Shown here one piece after another: positions 35,920-44,781 of a stretch of 64,000 bases of DNA. Position 1 is the stretch's first letter, and every line of letters starts with the position of its first letter. The notes beneath the pieces were generated by a model. That model made no database searches and was not told the origin of the DNA. It saw only the letters and a list, made by a program, of their open reading frames with translations. The stretch covers positions 1,674,001 through 1,738,000 of the forward strand of contig NZ_CP037993.1 in NCBI RefSeq assembly GCF_004367745.1, given 5' to 3'. The DNA is from Herbaspirillum huttiense. GTDB taxonomy: Bacteria > Pseudomonadota > Gammaproteobacteria > Burkholderiales > Burkholderiaceae_D. Made by a program: the position numbers and the translations under genes.

Positions 35920-36879
35920 ATGAAACCGCACGTAGTCGTCTACAAAAAATTGCCGGAACATCTGCTGCAGCGCCTGCAGGCGGAATGCGACGTAACGCTC
36001 TTCGACCGTATTACGCAAGACAACCGCGCCGATTTCCTCGCGGGACTGAAGACTGCCCACGGCATGATCGGCGCAAGCCTGCCGATCACCAACGACATGC
36101 TGGGGGGCGCGCCGCAACTCAGGATCGCCTCCACCATCTCGGTGGGCGTGGACAATTTCGACCTGGATTATTTCCGCCGGCGCGGGCTGATGCTGGCGCA
36201 TACGCCCGGTGTGCTCACCGAAGCCACTGCCGATACCATCTTTGCCCTGATCCTCTCCACCGCGCGCCGCGTGGTGGAACTGGCCGAATACGTCAAGGCC
36301 GGACGCTGGAAGGGCAGCATCGGCGAGGCCCAGTTCGGCGTGAACGTGCACGGCAAGACGCTGGGCCTGATCGGCATGGGCCGCATCGGCTCTGCGGTGG
36401 CGCGGCGGGCGCATCATGGTTTCGGCATGCCCATCCTGTATCACAACCGCCGCCCCGATCCCGAGGCCGAGCGCGAACTCGATGCGCGCTACGTCAGCCA
36501 GGATGAGTTGCTGGCCCAGGCGGACTTCGTCTGCGTCATGCTGCCCCTGAATGCCGATACCGAACGCCTGATCGGTGCACGCGAATTCGCGCTCATGAAG
36601 CGTAGCGCCATCTTCATCAATGCCTCGCGCGGGCGCATCGTCGATGAGGCGGCGCTGATTGCGGCCCTGCAGGACAAGACCATTTACGGGGCCGGCCTGG
36701 ATGTGTTCGAAGTCGAGCCGCTGCCCGCCGAATCGCCCCTGCTGCAACTCCCCAACGTGGTGGCCTTGCCCCACATCGGTTCGGCCACCCATGAAACCCG
36801 GCTGGCCATGGCCGAGCTGGCCGTCTCCAACCTGCTGGCCGGCCTGCGCGGCGAACCGGTCCCCCACCTGGCGGTCTGA
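35920..36879 (+). CDS. kguD: 2-ketogluconate-6-phosphate reductase (D-2-hydroxyacid dehydrogenase family)
   Basis: 319 residues from the ATG at 35920. D-isomer-specific 2-hydroxyacid dehydrogenase: nucleotide-binding GLIGMGRIGSAVA (149-161), catalytic Arg237 (NASRGRIVDE), the Glu of DVFEVEPLP and catalytic His285 (LPHIGSAT). The YKKLPEHLLQRL opening is like TkrA/GhrB/KguD. It would reduce 2-keto-6-phosphogluconate to 6-phosphogluconate, feeding the Entner-Doudoroff or pentose phosphate pathway. A 2-ketogluconate or glyoxylate reductase role is the alternative. Last gene of the operon, 22 bases after kguK. Confidence 0.83.
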   Translation: MKPHVVVYKKLPEHLLQRLQAECDVTLFDRITQDNRADFLAGLKTAHGMIGASLPITNDMLGGAPQLRIASTISVGVDNFDLDYFRRRGLMLAHTPGVLTEATADTIFALILSTARRVVELAEYVKAGRWKGSIGEAQFGVNVHGKTLGLIGMGRIGSAVARRAHHGFGMPILYHNRRPDPEAERELDARYVSQDELLAQADFVCVMLPLNADTERLIGAREFALMKRSAIFINASRGRIVDEAALIAALQDKTIYGAGLDVFEVEPLPAESPLLQLPNVVALPHIGSATHETRLAMAELAVSNLLAGLRGEPVPHLAV

Positions 36880-37044
36880 ACAGCGCGGTGTTGCCTGCGG
36901 GCAGGCCGCGCTTCAATTCCGCTGCATGAAGTTTTTTTCAGCTTCTCTTCATTTCCTCTTCCGCTCACGTGAATCTTTGGTGTATGCTGCGAACATTAAA
37001 AAGAACGATCGTGCTAAAAACCGGTAGGCACCCCGTTTTGCTTT

Positions 37045-37050
37045 TATAAT
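37045..37050 (+). promoter_or_regulatory. Candidate -10 element of the etfBA promoter
   Basis: A perfect TATAAT within TTGCTTTTATAATCC, 50 bases before the etfB start. No good -35 is found at 17 bases. Confidence 0.38.
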
Positions 37051-37099
37051 CCTGCGGAAGTTTACGTTTACGTCAATTCCTTTTTGCAAGGGCCATGCG

Positions 37100-37855
37100 A
37101 TGAAAGTATTAGTACCAGTCAAGCGCGTCGTGGATTACAACGTCAAGGTGCGCGTCAAGAGCGACGGCAGCGGCGTCGATATCGCCAACGTCAAGATGTC
37201 GATGAACCCGTTTGACGAAATCGCGGTGGAAGAAGCCGTGCGCCTGAAAGAAGGCGGCAAGGTCACCGAAGTGATCGCCGTCTCCGCCGGCGTGACCCAG
37301 TGCCAGGAAACCCTGCGCACCGCCATGGCCATTGGTGCCGATCGCGGCATCCTGGCCGAAGTGGCGGCCGATGTCGAACTGCAACCGCTGGCCGTGGCCA
37401 AGATCCTCAAAGCCCTGGCCGAGAAGGAGCAGCCGCAGCTGATCATCCTGGGCAAGCAGGCCATCGACGACGACTGCAACCAGACCGGCCAGATGCTGGC
37501 GGCGCTGCTGGGCTGGCCGCAAGCCACCTTCGCCTCCAAGGTCGTGCTGGAAGAGGGCAAGGTCACCGTGACCCGTGAAGTGGACGGCGGCCTGGAAACG
37601 CTGGCCCTGACCCTGCCGGCCATCATCACCACCGACCTGCGCCTGAACGAGCCGCGTTACGTCACGCTGCCCAACATCATGAAGGCCAAGAAGAAGCAGC
37701 TCGATACCGTCAAGCCCGACGAGCTGGGCGTGGACGTGGCCCCGCGCGTGAAGACCCTGAAGGTCACCGAGCCTGCCAAGCGCAGCGCCGGCGTGAAGGT
37801 GCCGGATGTCGCGACCCTGGTCGCCAAACTGAAAAATGAAGCCAAGGTGATCTGA
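37100..37855 (+). CDS. etfB: Electron transfer flavoprotein beta subunit
   Basis: 251 residues. [20 protein letters not shown] opening, [18 protein letters not shown], and the AMP-binding region [19 protein letters not shown], with the ETF-beta signature near [20 protein letters not shown]. Heterodimer with EtfA, it accepts electrons from acyl-CoA dehydrogenases such as the one encoded at 38883. Separated from etfA by 2 bases. Confidence 0.96.
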   Translation: MKVLVPVKRVVDYNVKVRVKSDGSGVDIANVKMSMNPFDEIAVEEAVRLKEGGKVTEVIAVSAGVTQCQETLRTAMAIGADRGILAEVAADVELQPLAVAKILKALAEKEQPQLIILGKQAIDDDCNQTGQMLAALLGWPQATFASKVVLEEGKVTVTREVDGGLETLALTLPAIITTDLRLNEPRYVTLPNIMKAKKKQLDTVKPDELGVDVAPRVKTLKVTEPAKRSAGVKVPDVATLVAKLKNEAKVI

Positions 37856-37857
37856 TC

Positions 37858-38787
37858 ATGACCGCACTCGTTATTGCTGAACACGACAACGCCAGCCTCA
37901 AGGGCAGCACCCTCAACACCATCACCGCCGCAGCGCAAGCCGGTGGCGATGTCCACGTCCTGGTGGCCGGCGCCAATGCCAAGGCCGCTGCAGATGCTGC
38001 CGCACAAGTGGCAGGCGTGGCCAAGGTACTGCTGGCCGATGCCCCGCAATTCGCCGACGGCCTGGCTGAGAACGTGGCCGAGCAAGTCCTGGCCATCGCC
38101 AAGGATTACAGCCACATCCTGGCCCCCGCCACCGCTTACGGCAAGAACATCCTGCCGCGCGTGGCCGCCAAGCTGGACGTGGGCCAGATTTCCGACATCA
38201 CCAAGGTGGAGTCGGCCGATACCTTCGAACGTCCCATCTACGCCGGCAACGCCATTGCCACCGTGCAGTCGATCGACCCGATCAAGGTCATCACCGTGCG
38301 CACCACCGGTTTCGATCCGGCCGCGCAGGGTGGTTCGGCGACCGTGGAAAGCATCCCGGCCGTGGCCGATTCGGGCAAGTCCAGCTTCGTGGGCCGTGAA
38401 GTGGCCAAGTCGGATCGTCCGGAACTGACCGCTGCCAAGATCATCGTCTCCGGTGGCCGTGGCATGGGTTCGGCGGAAAGCTTCAAGATCCTGGAGCCGC
38501 TGGCCGACAAGCTCAACGCCGCCATGGGCGCCTCCCGCGCCGCTGTCGACGCAGGCTATGTGCCCAACGACTGGCAGGTCGGCCAGACCGGCAAGATCGT
38601 CGCGCCCCAGCTCTACATCGCCGTCGGTATCTCCGGCGCGATCCAGCACCTGGCCGGCATGAAGGACTCCAAGGTCATCGTCGCCATCAACAAGGACGAG
38701 GAAGCGCCGATCTTCTCGGTGGCCGATTACGGCCTGGTGGGTGACCTCTTCGAGGTCGTCCCCGAGCTGGTCAAGCAGCTTGGCTGA
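37858..38787 (+). CDS. etfA: Electron transfer flavoprotein alpha subunit
   Basis: 309 residues. N-terminal domain with ETF fold and the C-terminal FAD-binding domain with [55 protein letters not shown] and [16 protein letters not shown]. Passes electrons to ETF-ubiquinone oxidoreductase in fatty acid and amino acid oxidation. Followed by a terminator at 38811. Confidence 0.97.
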   Translation: MTALVIAEHDNASLKGSTLNTITAAAQAGGDVHVLVAGANAKAAADAAAQVAGVAKVLLADAPQFADGLAENVAEQVLAIAKDYSHILAPATAYGKNILPRVAAKLDVGQISDITKVESADTFERPIYAGNAIATVQSIDPIKVITVRTTGFDPAAQGGSATVESIPAVADSGKSSFVGREVAKSDRPELTAAKIIVSGGRGMGSAESFKILEPLADKLNAAMGASRAAVDAGYVPNDWQVGQTGKIVAPQLYIAVGISGAIQHLAGMKDSKVIVAINKDEEAPIFSVADYGLVGDLFEVVPELVKQLG

Positions 38788-38810
38788 TCTGTCCTGAACC
38801 GTAGTATTCG

Positions 38811-38835
38811 CCCCGGCTCCGGCCGGGGTGTTTTC
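38811..38835 (+). terminator. Terminator after etfA
   Basis: CCCCGGC-TCC-GGCCGGGG hairpin followed by TGTTTTC, 23 bases after the etfA stop. The T-run is short, so leaky readthrough into the acyl-CoA dehydrogenase gene is possible. Confidence 0.7.
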
Positions 38836-38882
38836 GTGCAAGCAAGGAACGCCGGCAGAGCGTTCCGCATTGGAGGTTGGAG

Positions 38883-40667
38883 ATGAGTTACACCGCGCCC
38901 GTGAAGGATATGTTGTTCGTCATGAACGAACTGGCAGGTCTGGCAGCCGTGAATGCGCTGCCGGGCTGCGAGGACGCCACGCCGGAAACGGTCGAGGCCA
39001 TTCTCGAAGAAAACGCCCGTTTCTGCAGTGAAGTGATCGCCCCGCTGAACCATTCTGCCGACAAGGCCCCCAGCAGCTGGGCCGACGGCAAGGTCACCAC
39101 CAGCCCCGGATTCAAGGAAGCCTTCCGCCAGTTTGGTGAAGCCGGCTGGCAAGGCGTGCAGCATCCCGTGGAGTTCGGCGGACAAGGCCTGCCCAAGCTG
39201 CTGGCCACGCCCTGCATCGAGATGCTGAACTCGGCCAATCTCTCCTTCGCGCTGTGCCCGCTGTTGACCGATGGCACCATCGAAGCGCTGATGACGGCCG
39301 GCACCCAGCAGCAGAAGGAAACCTTCATCGCCAACTTCATCTCCGGCAAGTGGACCGGCACCATGAATCTGACCGAGCCGCAGGCCGGCTCCGACCTGGC
39401 ACTGGTGCGTACCCGCGCCGTGCCGGAGGGCGACGGGACCTACAAGCTCTTCGGGACCAAGATCTTCATCACCTATGGCGAGCACGACATGGCCGAGAAC
39501 ATCGTCCATCTGGTGCTGGCCCGCACGCCCAATGCGCCCGAAGGCGTGAAGGGCATCTCGCTGTTCATCGTGCCCAAGTTCCTGGTCAACGCCGACGGGT
39601 CGCTGGGCGCGCGCAATGACGTGCACTGCGTCTCCATCGAACACAAGCTGGGCATCAAGGCCAGCCCGACCGCCGTGCTGCAGTTCGGCGACCATGGCGG
39701 CGCCGTCGGCACCCTGGTCGGAGAAGAGAATCGCGGTCTGGAATACATGTTCATCATGATGAATGCGGCGCGCTTCGCCGTGGGCATTCAGGGGCTGTCG
39801 GTGTCGGAACGTGCCTATCAGAAGGCCGTGTCCTATGCCCGCGACCGCATCCAGTCGCGCGACCTGGCCGGCTCGCCCGGGCCGGTGGCCATCATCCACC
39901 AGCCCGATGTGCGCCGCATGCTGATGTCCATGCGCGCCCAGATCGAGGCGGCGCGGGCCTTGTCCTATGTGGCCGCGGCCACCTCGGATGCGGCGCACTT
40001 CAGTGATGATGACGCTACCCGCAAATCCAACCAGGCCTTCTACGAATACCTGGTGCCCATCGTCAAGGGCTGGATCACCGAGATGTCCATCGATGTGACC
40101 TCCACCGGCGTGCAGGTGCATGGCGGCATGGGCTTCATCGAGGAAACCGGTGCGGCCCAGCATTACCGCGATGCGCGCATCCTGCCGATCTACGAAGGCA
40201 CGACCGCCATCCAGGCCAATGACCTGGTGGGCCGCAAGACCGTGCGTGACGGCGGTGCTGTTGCCAAGGGCATCATCGCCCAGGTGCGCCAGACCGTGGC
40301 CGAACTGCAGGGCGATGCGCAACTGCAGCCCATCGCGGCGCGCCTGGCCGAAGCGGCCGATGCGCTGGAACAGGTGGTCGGGTATGTGGTGGCCAACGTC
40401 AAGAGCGATATCAAGGCGGTCTTCGCGGGCAGCGTCCCGTATCTGAAGATGGCCGGCGTGGTGCTGGGTGGCTGGCAGATGGCGCGTGCAGCGGCCATCG
40501 CAGCGGGCAAGCTCAAGTCCGGCGAAGGCGACGGCAAGTTCTACGAAGCCAAGCTGGCGACCGCGCGTTTCTATGCCGAGCAGATCCTGCCGCAGGCGCT
40601 GGCCTATCGCACGGCCATCGTCGATGGCGGTGCAGCGGTGATGGCACTGGCTGAAGAGCAGTTCTGA
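38883..40667 (+). CDS. Acyl-CoA dehydrogenase, long DmdC-like form with C-terminal extension
   Basis: 594 residues from the ATG at 38883 (TTGGAGG upstream). N-terminal, middle and C-terminal acyl-CoA dehydrogenase domains (GEAGWQGVQHPVEFGGQG, WTGTMNLTEPQAGSDLALV, VQVHGGMGFIEETGAAQHYR, ILPIYEGTTAIQANDLVGRK) plus an extra C-terminal helical domain of about 125 residues. This matches the roughly 590-residue class related to 3-methylmercaptopropionyl-CoA dehydrogenase. It uses FAD and donates electrons to the neighbouring EtfBA. The acyl substrate cannot be told from sequence. Confidence 0.92.
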   Translation: MSYTAPVKDMLFVMNELAGLAAVNALPGCEDATPETVEAILEENARFCSEVIAPLNHSADKAPSSWADGKVTTSPGFKEAFRQFGEAGWQGVQHPVEFGGQGLPKLLATPCIEMLNSANLSFALCPLLTDGTIEALMTAGTQQQKETFIANFISGKWTGTMNLTEPQAGSDLALVRTRAVPEGDGTYKLFGTKIFITYGEHDMAENIVHLVLARTPNAPEGVKGISLFIVPKFLVNADGSLGARNDVHCVSIEHKLGIKASPTAVLQFGDHGGAVGTLVGEENRGLEYMFIMMNAARFAVGIQGLSVSERAYQKAVSYARDRIQSRDLAGSPGPVAIIHQPDVRRMLMSMRAQIEAARALSYVAAATSDAAHFSDDDATRKSNQAFYEYLVPIVKGWITEMSIDVTSTGVQVHGGMGFIEETGAAQHYRDARILPIYEGTTAIQANDLVGRKTVRDGGAVAKGIIAQVRQTVAELQGDAQLQPIAARLAEAADALEQVVGYVVANVKSDIKAVFAGSVPYLKMAGVVLGGWQMARAAAIAAGKLKSGEGDGKFYEAKLATARFYAEQILPQALAYRTAIVDGGAAVMALAEEQF

Positions 40668-40683
40668 TCCCGGCTTCAAACAA

Positions 40684-40723
40684 AAGCCCGGAACATCGCA
40701 GTGACGATGTTCCGGGCTTGTTT
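40684..40723 (+). terminator. Terminator after the acyl-CoA dehydrogenase gene
   Basis: A 15-base-pair perfect stem AAGCCCGGAACATCG / CGATGTTCCGGGCTT (40684-40698 and 40705-40719) with a 6-base loop and GTTT tail. It also faces the end of the convergent gene at 40752. Confidence 0.85.
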
Positions 40724-40751
40724 ATTGGGATCGTGAGGGCAGGGCAGCAGC

Positions 40752-41180
40752 TCAGCCGAAGGCCCCGCCAGTGAAGAGCAGGTCGAAGCTGCGCGCCAGC
40801 AGGGCGATCACGCCCATGGCCCCCAATCCCACCGTCAGGACCAGGATCAGCGCCAGGACCCAGTGCGAGTCAGAACTCTTGCCGCTGCCGGCGTTGTAGC
40901 GCGCATCCCACTTGTCGTCCGGCGTGAGGCCCAGTACCAGCGCTTCCAGGCAGGCAATCAGCGCCGACAGCACGAAGGGCAGTCCGGTGAAGAGTTTAGG
41001 TGCGTCCGGCTGCGCCGCCATCAAGGCCAGCGACAAGGGAATGGCCAGGATGTGCAGCCAGCCGAAGCGGTCACGGCCGCCGTGGAGATAGAAACGGTGC
41101 AGGCCGATGCTGCCGAAAGCGGTGGCCAGGAAAGTCGTCAGGGTCTTGTTCTTGTGGCGGGGTGCGGAAGGCAAGGGCAT
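40752..41180 (-). CDS. TM2-domain-like membrane protein
   Basis: 142 residues when begun at the ATG at 41180 (MPLPSAPRHKNKTL); the frame is open to 41420 but the upstream part does not look coding. KNKTLTTFLATAFGSIGLHR followed by FYLHGGRDRFGW is the TM2 pattern (helix, then G..G.HRFYL.). Four hydrophobic segments in all. Function of this family in bacteria is unclear. Convergent with the acyl-CoA dehydrogenase, divergent from rpsP. Confidence 0.72.
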   Translation of the reverse strand: MPLPSAPRHKNKTLTTFLATAFGSIGLHRFYLHGGRDRFGWLHILAIPLSLALMAAQPDAPKLFTGLPFVLSALIACLEALVLGLTPDDKWDARYNAGSGKSSDSHWVLALILVLTVGLGAMGVIALLARSFDLLFTGGAFG

Positions 41181-41425
41181 GCTGCGCGTCTCTTTATTCT
41201 GTTGTAAGCCGCCAGAGATGACGCTGGCGGCCGTGTTGTGGTCAGGTCTGGCAGCAGTATAGCCGAGCCCCTGGCGCAGGGCGATTTCCGTCAGGACAAG
41301 CTGCGATGCGGTAGTCCTGGCCGAAGGAGGGGCAAAAGTGATGCCAAAAGACATCACTTTTGCCGTGTTTTGGGGAGTTTGCAGGGCGTTGTGCGTTGGT
41401 CTATGGCACAAAAGCACCAAGCAGC

Positions 41426-41455
41426 TTGCCCGGGTGTGCGGAAGTCCGTTATAAT
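41426..41455 (+). promoter_or_regulatory. Sigma-70 promoter of the rpsP operon
   Basis: TTGCCC at 41426-41431 and TATAAT at 41450-41455 with an 18-base spacer, 40 bases before the rpsP start. The rest of the 314-base gap to 41181 shows no gene; a direct repeat AAAGTGATG(C/T)... / ACATCACTTTTG near 41335-41361 forms a small inverted repeat. Confidence 0.7.
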
Positions 41456-41494
41456 CTGCGGCTTTTCCGTGTCCGTATTCTTACTGGAACCATT

Positions 41495-41749
41495 ATGGTC
41501 GTTATTCGTTTAGCTCGTGGCGGCGCCAAGAAGCGCCCCTTCTACAACATCGTTGCAACCGACTCGCGCAATCGTCGCGATGGCCGTTTCATCGAGCGCA
41601 TCGGCTTCTACAACCCGGTCGCTTCCGGCAAGGAAGAAACCGTGCGTATCGCTGCTGACCGTCTGGCTCACTGGCAAGGCGTTGGCGCACAACTGTCGCC
41701 GACCGTTGCTCGCCTGGTCGCTGAAGCCGGTTCCAAGGCTGCTGCTTAA
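41495..41749 (+). CDS. rpsP: 30S ribosomal protein S16
   Basis: 84 residues from the ATG at 41495. [36 protein letters not shown] and [16 protein letters not shown] are diagnostic of S16. First gene of the conserved rpsP-rimM-trmD-rplS operon, which is complete here. Confidence 0.98.
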   Translation: MVVIRLARGGAKKRPFYNIVATDSRNRRDGRFIERIGFYNPVASGKEETVRIAADRLAHWQGVGAQLSPTVARLVAEAGSKAAA

Positions 41750-41819
41750 TACAGGTTTTCCTGTCTGATTCCGCGCTGGTTCTGCTGGCGCATGGATGAA
41801 GAACAGGTCTGGTGTACTC

Positions 41820-42434
41820 ATGACTGATCAAGCCCAAGCGGGGTTCTCCGCACCCGACGATCTCGTGACCGTCGGCCATGTGACCGGAGCCTACGGAATC
41901 CAGGGCTGGATTCGCGTGCGTCCTTATTCTTCCGAGGCAGATGCCTTGTTGAATGCCAAGACCTGGTGGCTGGAGAAATCCGGCCAGCCCAAGCAGGATG
42001 TCGATGTCATGCAGTCCAAGGGGCACAGCGGTGATGTCGTTGCGCGCCTGACCGGGGTAGCGGACCGCAATGCGGCCGAAGCGATGAAGGGAACGGTGGT
42101 CTCCATCTCCCGCAAGCACTTCCCGGCGCTGGATGACAATGAATTCTACTGGGTCGATCTGATCGGCTCGGCAGTGGAAAATCTCCAGGGTGAAGCCTTG
42201 GGCGTGGTGTCCGACATGATGGACAACGGCGCCCATCCCATCCTGGTGGTGAAGGCCCCGGCGCAGGAAACTGCGCCCGAGCCGCAACTCGCTGCCGACG
42301 CAAAGCCGAAGAAGGGTGCCAAGGAGAAATCCGCAGCGGCACCCGAACTGCTGATTCCGTTTGTCGACCAGTTCGTCAAGACGGTGCAGCAGAGCGAAAA
42401 AAAGATCATCGTCGACTGGGACAAGGATTACTGA
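41820..42434 (+). CDS. rimM: Ribosome maturation factor RimM with an unusual linker
   Basis: 204 residues from the ATG at 41820. RimM N-terminal domain (VTVGHVTGAYGIQGWIRVRP, LTGVADRNAAEAMKGTVVSI) and C-terminal PRC-barrel (DNEFYWVDLIGSAVENLQGE, GVVSDMMDNGAHPILVV, ELLIPFVDQFVKTV, IIVDWDKDY). Between the PRC strands there is a roughly 30-residue Ala/Pro/Lys-rich insertion (QETAPEPQLAADAKPKKGAK), making it longer than the usual 170-175 residues. Helps assemble the 30S subunit head by binding S19. The start could also be the ATG at 41796. Confidence 0.94.
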   Translation: MTDQAQAGFSAPDDLVTVGHVTGAYGIQGWIRVRPYSSEADALLNAKTWWLEKSGQPKQDVDVMQSKGHSGDVVARLTGVADRNAAEAMKGTVVSISRKHFPALDDNEFYWVDLIGSAVENLQGEALGVVSDMMDNGAHPILVVKAPAQETAPEPQLAADAKPKKGAKEKSAAAPELLIPFVDQFVKTVQQSEKKIIVDWDKDY

Positions 42435-42518
42435 CCTTCAAGGTCAGTTTTTTCTTTTCCGGCTCGCTGATGTGAGCAGATTCAAACGATTCAAAAGAAC
42501 CCAGGAAATGGAGGCGTG

Positions 42519-43274
42519 ATGCAGTTTGATGTCGTCACTCTGTTTCCCGAGATGTTCGCCGCGCTGACGCAGTCCGGCATTACCCGCCGGGCGCTGGAGC
42601 AGCAGCGCTGGGGCTTGCAGTTGTGGAATCCGCGTGAATTCACCACTGACAATCACCGCACCGTGGATGACCGCCCCTATGGCGGCGGCCCCGGCATGGT
42701 GATGCTGGCCAAGCCGCTGCAGGCTGCCATCGAGGCGGCGCAGCAGCGGCAGCAAGCGCTGGGCCTGGCCCGGCCGCGTGTGATCTATCTTTCACCGCAG
42801 GGCGCACCGTTGACGCATGAGCGCGTGGTGCGGCTGTCGCAGGACAGCGGGGCGGTGCTGCTGTGCGGACGCTATGAAGCAATTGACCAGCGTCTGCTCG
42901 ACAGGTGCGTGGACGAGGAAATCAGCATCGGGGACTTCGTCCTCTCCGGCGGTGAATTGCCGGCGATGGCGCTGATGGATGCAGTGATCCGGCTCTTGCC
43001 GGGTGCGCTCAACGACAGCGCCTCGGCAGTGGAAGACAGTTTCGTCAACGGATTGCTGGACTCGCCCCATTACACGCGTCCTGAAGTCTATGAAGGTGAA
43101 CCGGTGCCGTCCATCCTCCTGGGCGGGCACCATGCCGAGATCCAGAAATGGCGCCGGCAGCGGGCACTGGAAGCCACGCAGAGCAAGCGTCCCGACCTCA
43201 TCGTCAGGGCCCGCGAGCAGGGCTTGCTGAGCAAGGCCGATGAAAAGTTTCTGGGCAGTTTGTCGCAGCAGTAG
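42519..43274 (+). CDS. trmD: tRNA (guanine-N1)-methyltransferase TrmD
   Basis: 251 residues from the ATG at 42519 (GGAGG upstream; a GTG three bases earlier is possible). [20 protein letters not shown], the cofactor-knot segments [31 protein letters not shown] and [20 protein letters not shown], and the catalytic Asp in [12 protein letters not shown] are all present. Methylates G37 of tRNAs with S-adenosylmethionine, preventing frameshifts. Confidence 0.97.
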   Translation: MQFDVVTLFPEMFAALTQSGITRRALEQQRWGLQLWNPREFTTDNHRTVDDRPYGGGPGMVMLAKPLQAAIEAAQQRQQALGLARPRVIYLSPQGAPLTHERVVRLSQDSGAVLLCGRYEAIDQRLLDRCVDEEISIGDFVLSGGELPAMALMDAVIRLLPGALNDSASAVEDSFVNGLLDSPHYTRPEVYEGEPVPSILLGGHHAEIQKWRRQRALEATQSKRPDLIVRAREQGLLSKADEKFLGSLSQQ

Positions 43275-43455
43275 GCCTGTACGCGAGCAGATCGCCCGAG
43301 TGAAGTTTTAGCAGCAAATGCAGTACCGCAGGCCCGGCAACGGACCTGCACCGTGCGGTGGCCGATGTCACCGTGTTTGAAACCCCATCCTCTACCGGGC
43401 TTTACAATCCGCCCTCGTGGCAATGGCGCCGGCAAGATGGTTACAGGAGCAAAAA

Positions 43456-43839
43456 ATGGATCTGATCCAGCAACTCGAGCAAGAAGAGATCGCGCGTCTC
43501 GCCAAGAACATTCCCGACTTCGCCCCCGGCGACACCGTGATTGTCAACGTGAACGTGGTTGAAGGTACACGCAAGCGCGCTCAGGCTTACGAAGGCGTCG
43601 TTATCGCCCGCCGTAACCGTGGCCTGAACTCCAACTTCATCGTCCGCAAGATTTCTTCGGGCGAAGGCGTTGAGCGTACCTTCCAGCTGTACTCGCCGCT
43701 GATCGCCTCGATCGAAGTCAAGCGTCGTGGTGACGTGCGTCGTGCCAAGCTGTACTACCTGCGCGAACGTTCGGGCAAGTCGGCACGTATCAAGGAAAAG
43801 CTGCCCAGCCGTGCGGCAAAGGCTGCTGCTGCCGAGTAA
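43456..43839 (+). CDS. rplS: 50S ribosomal protein L19
   Basis: 127 residues from the ATG at 43456 (ACAGGAGC upstream). [59 protein letters not shown] and [20 protein letters not shown] identify L19. Closes the operon; a 182-base gap before it may hold an additional promoter (TTTACAAT near 43402). Confidence 0.98.
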   Translation: MDLIQQLEQEEIARLAKNIPDFAPGDTVIVNVNVVEGTRKRAQAYEGVVIARRNRGLNSNFIVRKISSGEGVERTFQLYSPLIASIEVKRRGDVRRAKLYYLRERSGKSARIKEKLPSRAAKAAAAE

Positions 43840-43863
43840 TCGGTCGCCTGTTGATGCGTCAGG

Positions 43864-43894
43864 AAAAGGGGTGTCTCGCGACGCCCCTTTTTCG
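43864..43894 (+). terminator. Terminator of the rpsP-rimM-trmD-rplS operon
   Basis: AAAAGGGGTGTC-TCGC-GACGCCCCTTTTT (one G-T pair), 25 bases after the rplS stop. Confidence 0.85.
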
Positions 43895-43946
43895 TTTCTG
43901 ATACCCGATTGAAGTCCTGACAACCTCACGATCAAGCGAGCACAAC

Positions 43947-44618
43947 GTGGCCAGTTTCGATCCCGTCAATCTGCCTGTAGATGCCGTCGCCGGCGAAACT
44001 GCGCTGGAGGCCGCGCGCCTGAATGCCGACTGGCTGCGCCAGCGCTTCGCCGACCCGCCGCGCTGGGAGCCCGAGCACAGCGGCGACCAGATGGCGCGCC
44101 TGGCCGAGTCCAAGGGACGCTTCCGGCTGGCCTCGGTGCTGATCCCGATCGTGCTGCGCGAGGAGGGGATGACGGTGCTCTTCACGCAGCGTACAGCTGA
44201 CCTGAAGGACCACGCAGGACAGATCAGTTTCCCCGGTGGCCGCCGCGAAGACTATGACGGCTCGGCCATCGAGACCGCCCTGCGCGAGACCGAAGAAGAA
44301 ATCGGCCTGGCGCGCCAGCACATCGAAGTCATCGGTTCGTTGCCCGATTACTTCACCGGCACCGGCTATCGGGTCACGCCCGTGGCCGGACTGATACAGC
44401 CGCCGTTCGAGGCCGTGGGCGATCCGCGCGAAGTGGCCGAGATCTTCGAAGTGCCGCTGGCTTTCCTCATGGATGGCCTGAACCATCAGCGCCGTTCCGT
44501 CGAGCTGCCGGCACCGGTAGGCCGGCGCAGTTTCTACACCATGCCCTATGACCGTTACTTCATCTGGGGCGCGACTGCGGGCATGCTGCGCAACCTGTTC
44601 CACTTCCTGCGCAGCTAG
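43947..44618 (+). CDS. Nudix hydrolase, CoA pyrophosphatase (NudL) type
   Basis: 223 residues, GTG start at 43947. Nudix box GGRREDYDGSAIETALRETE (continuing EEIGL) with the metal-binding Glu residues in REXXEE. The preceding LPIVLREEGMTVLFTQRTAD and KDHAGQISFPGG and the later LPDYFTGTGYRVTPVAGLI fit the CoA/acyl-CoA pyrophosphatase subfamily (YeaB/NudL). Probably hydrolyses CoA derivatives to 3',5'-ADP and phosphopantetheine. Stands alone. Confidence 0.88.
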   Translation: MASFDPVNLPVDAVAGETALEAARLNADWLRQRFADPPRWEPEHSGDQMARLAESKGRFRLASVLIPIVLREEGMTVLFTQRTADLKDHAGQISFPGGRREDYDGSAIETALRETEEEIGLARQHIEVIGSLPDYFTGTGYRVTPVAGLIQPPFEAVGDPREVAEIFEVPLAFLMDGLNHQRRSVELPAPVGRRSFYTMPYDRYFIWGATAGMLRNLFHFLRS

Positions 44619-44781
44619 CGACAGGATTTGTCGCCTCGCAGCTACGCAATGTCGCTTTTAATGTTCAAATAAGTAAAAATCCGTGACATCGCGCTTTTGA
44701 TTGTGATCAACGAATCAATTGTTTGATTCCCCTCTTGCACTGCGCTATCGTACGGGCTACAGAGACACCTAAGGCAGCTTG

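Noticed and set aside
38727..40679. 650-codon reverse-strand frame over the acyl-CoA dehydrogenase gene
   Set aside because: Antisense shadow of a gene with clear family motifs.
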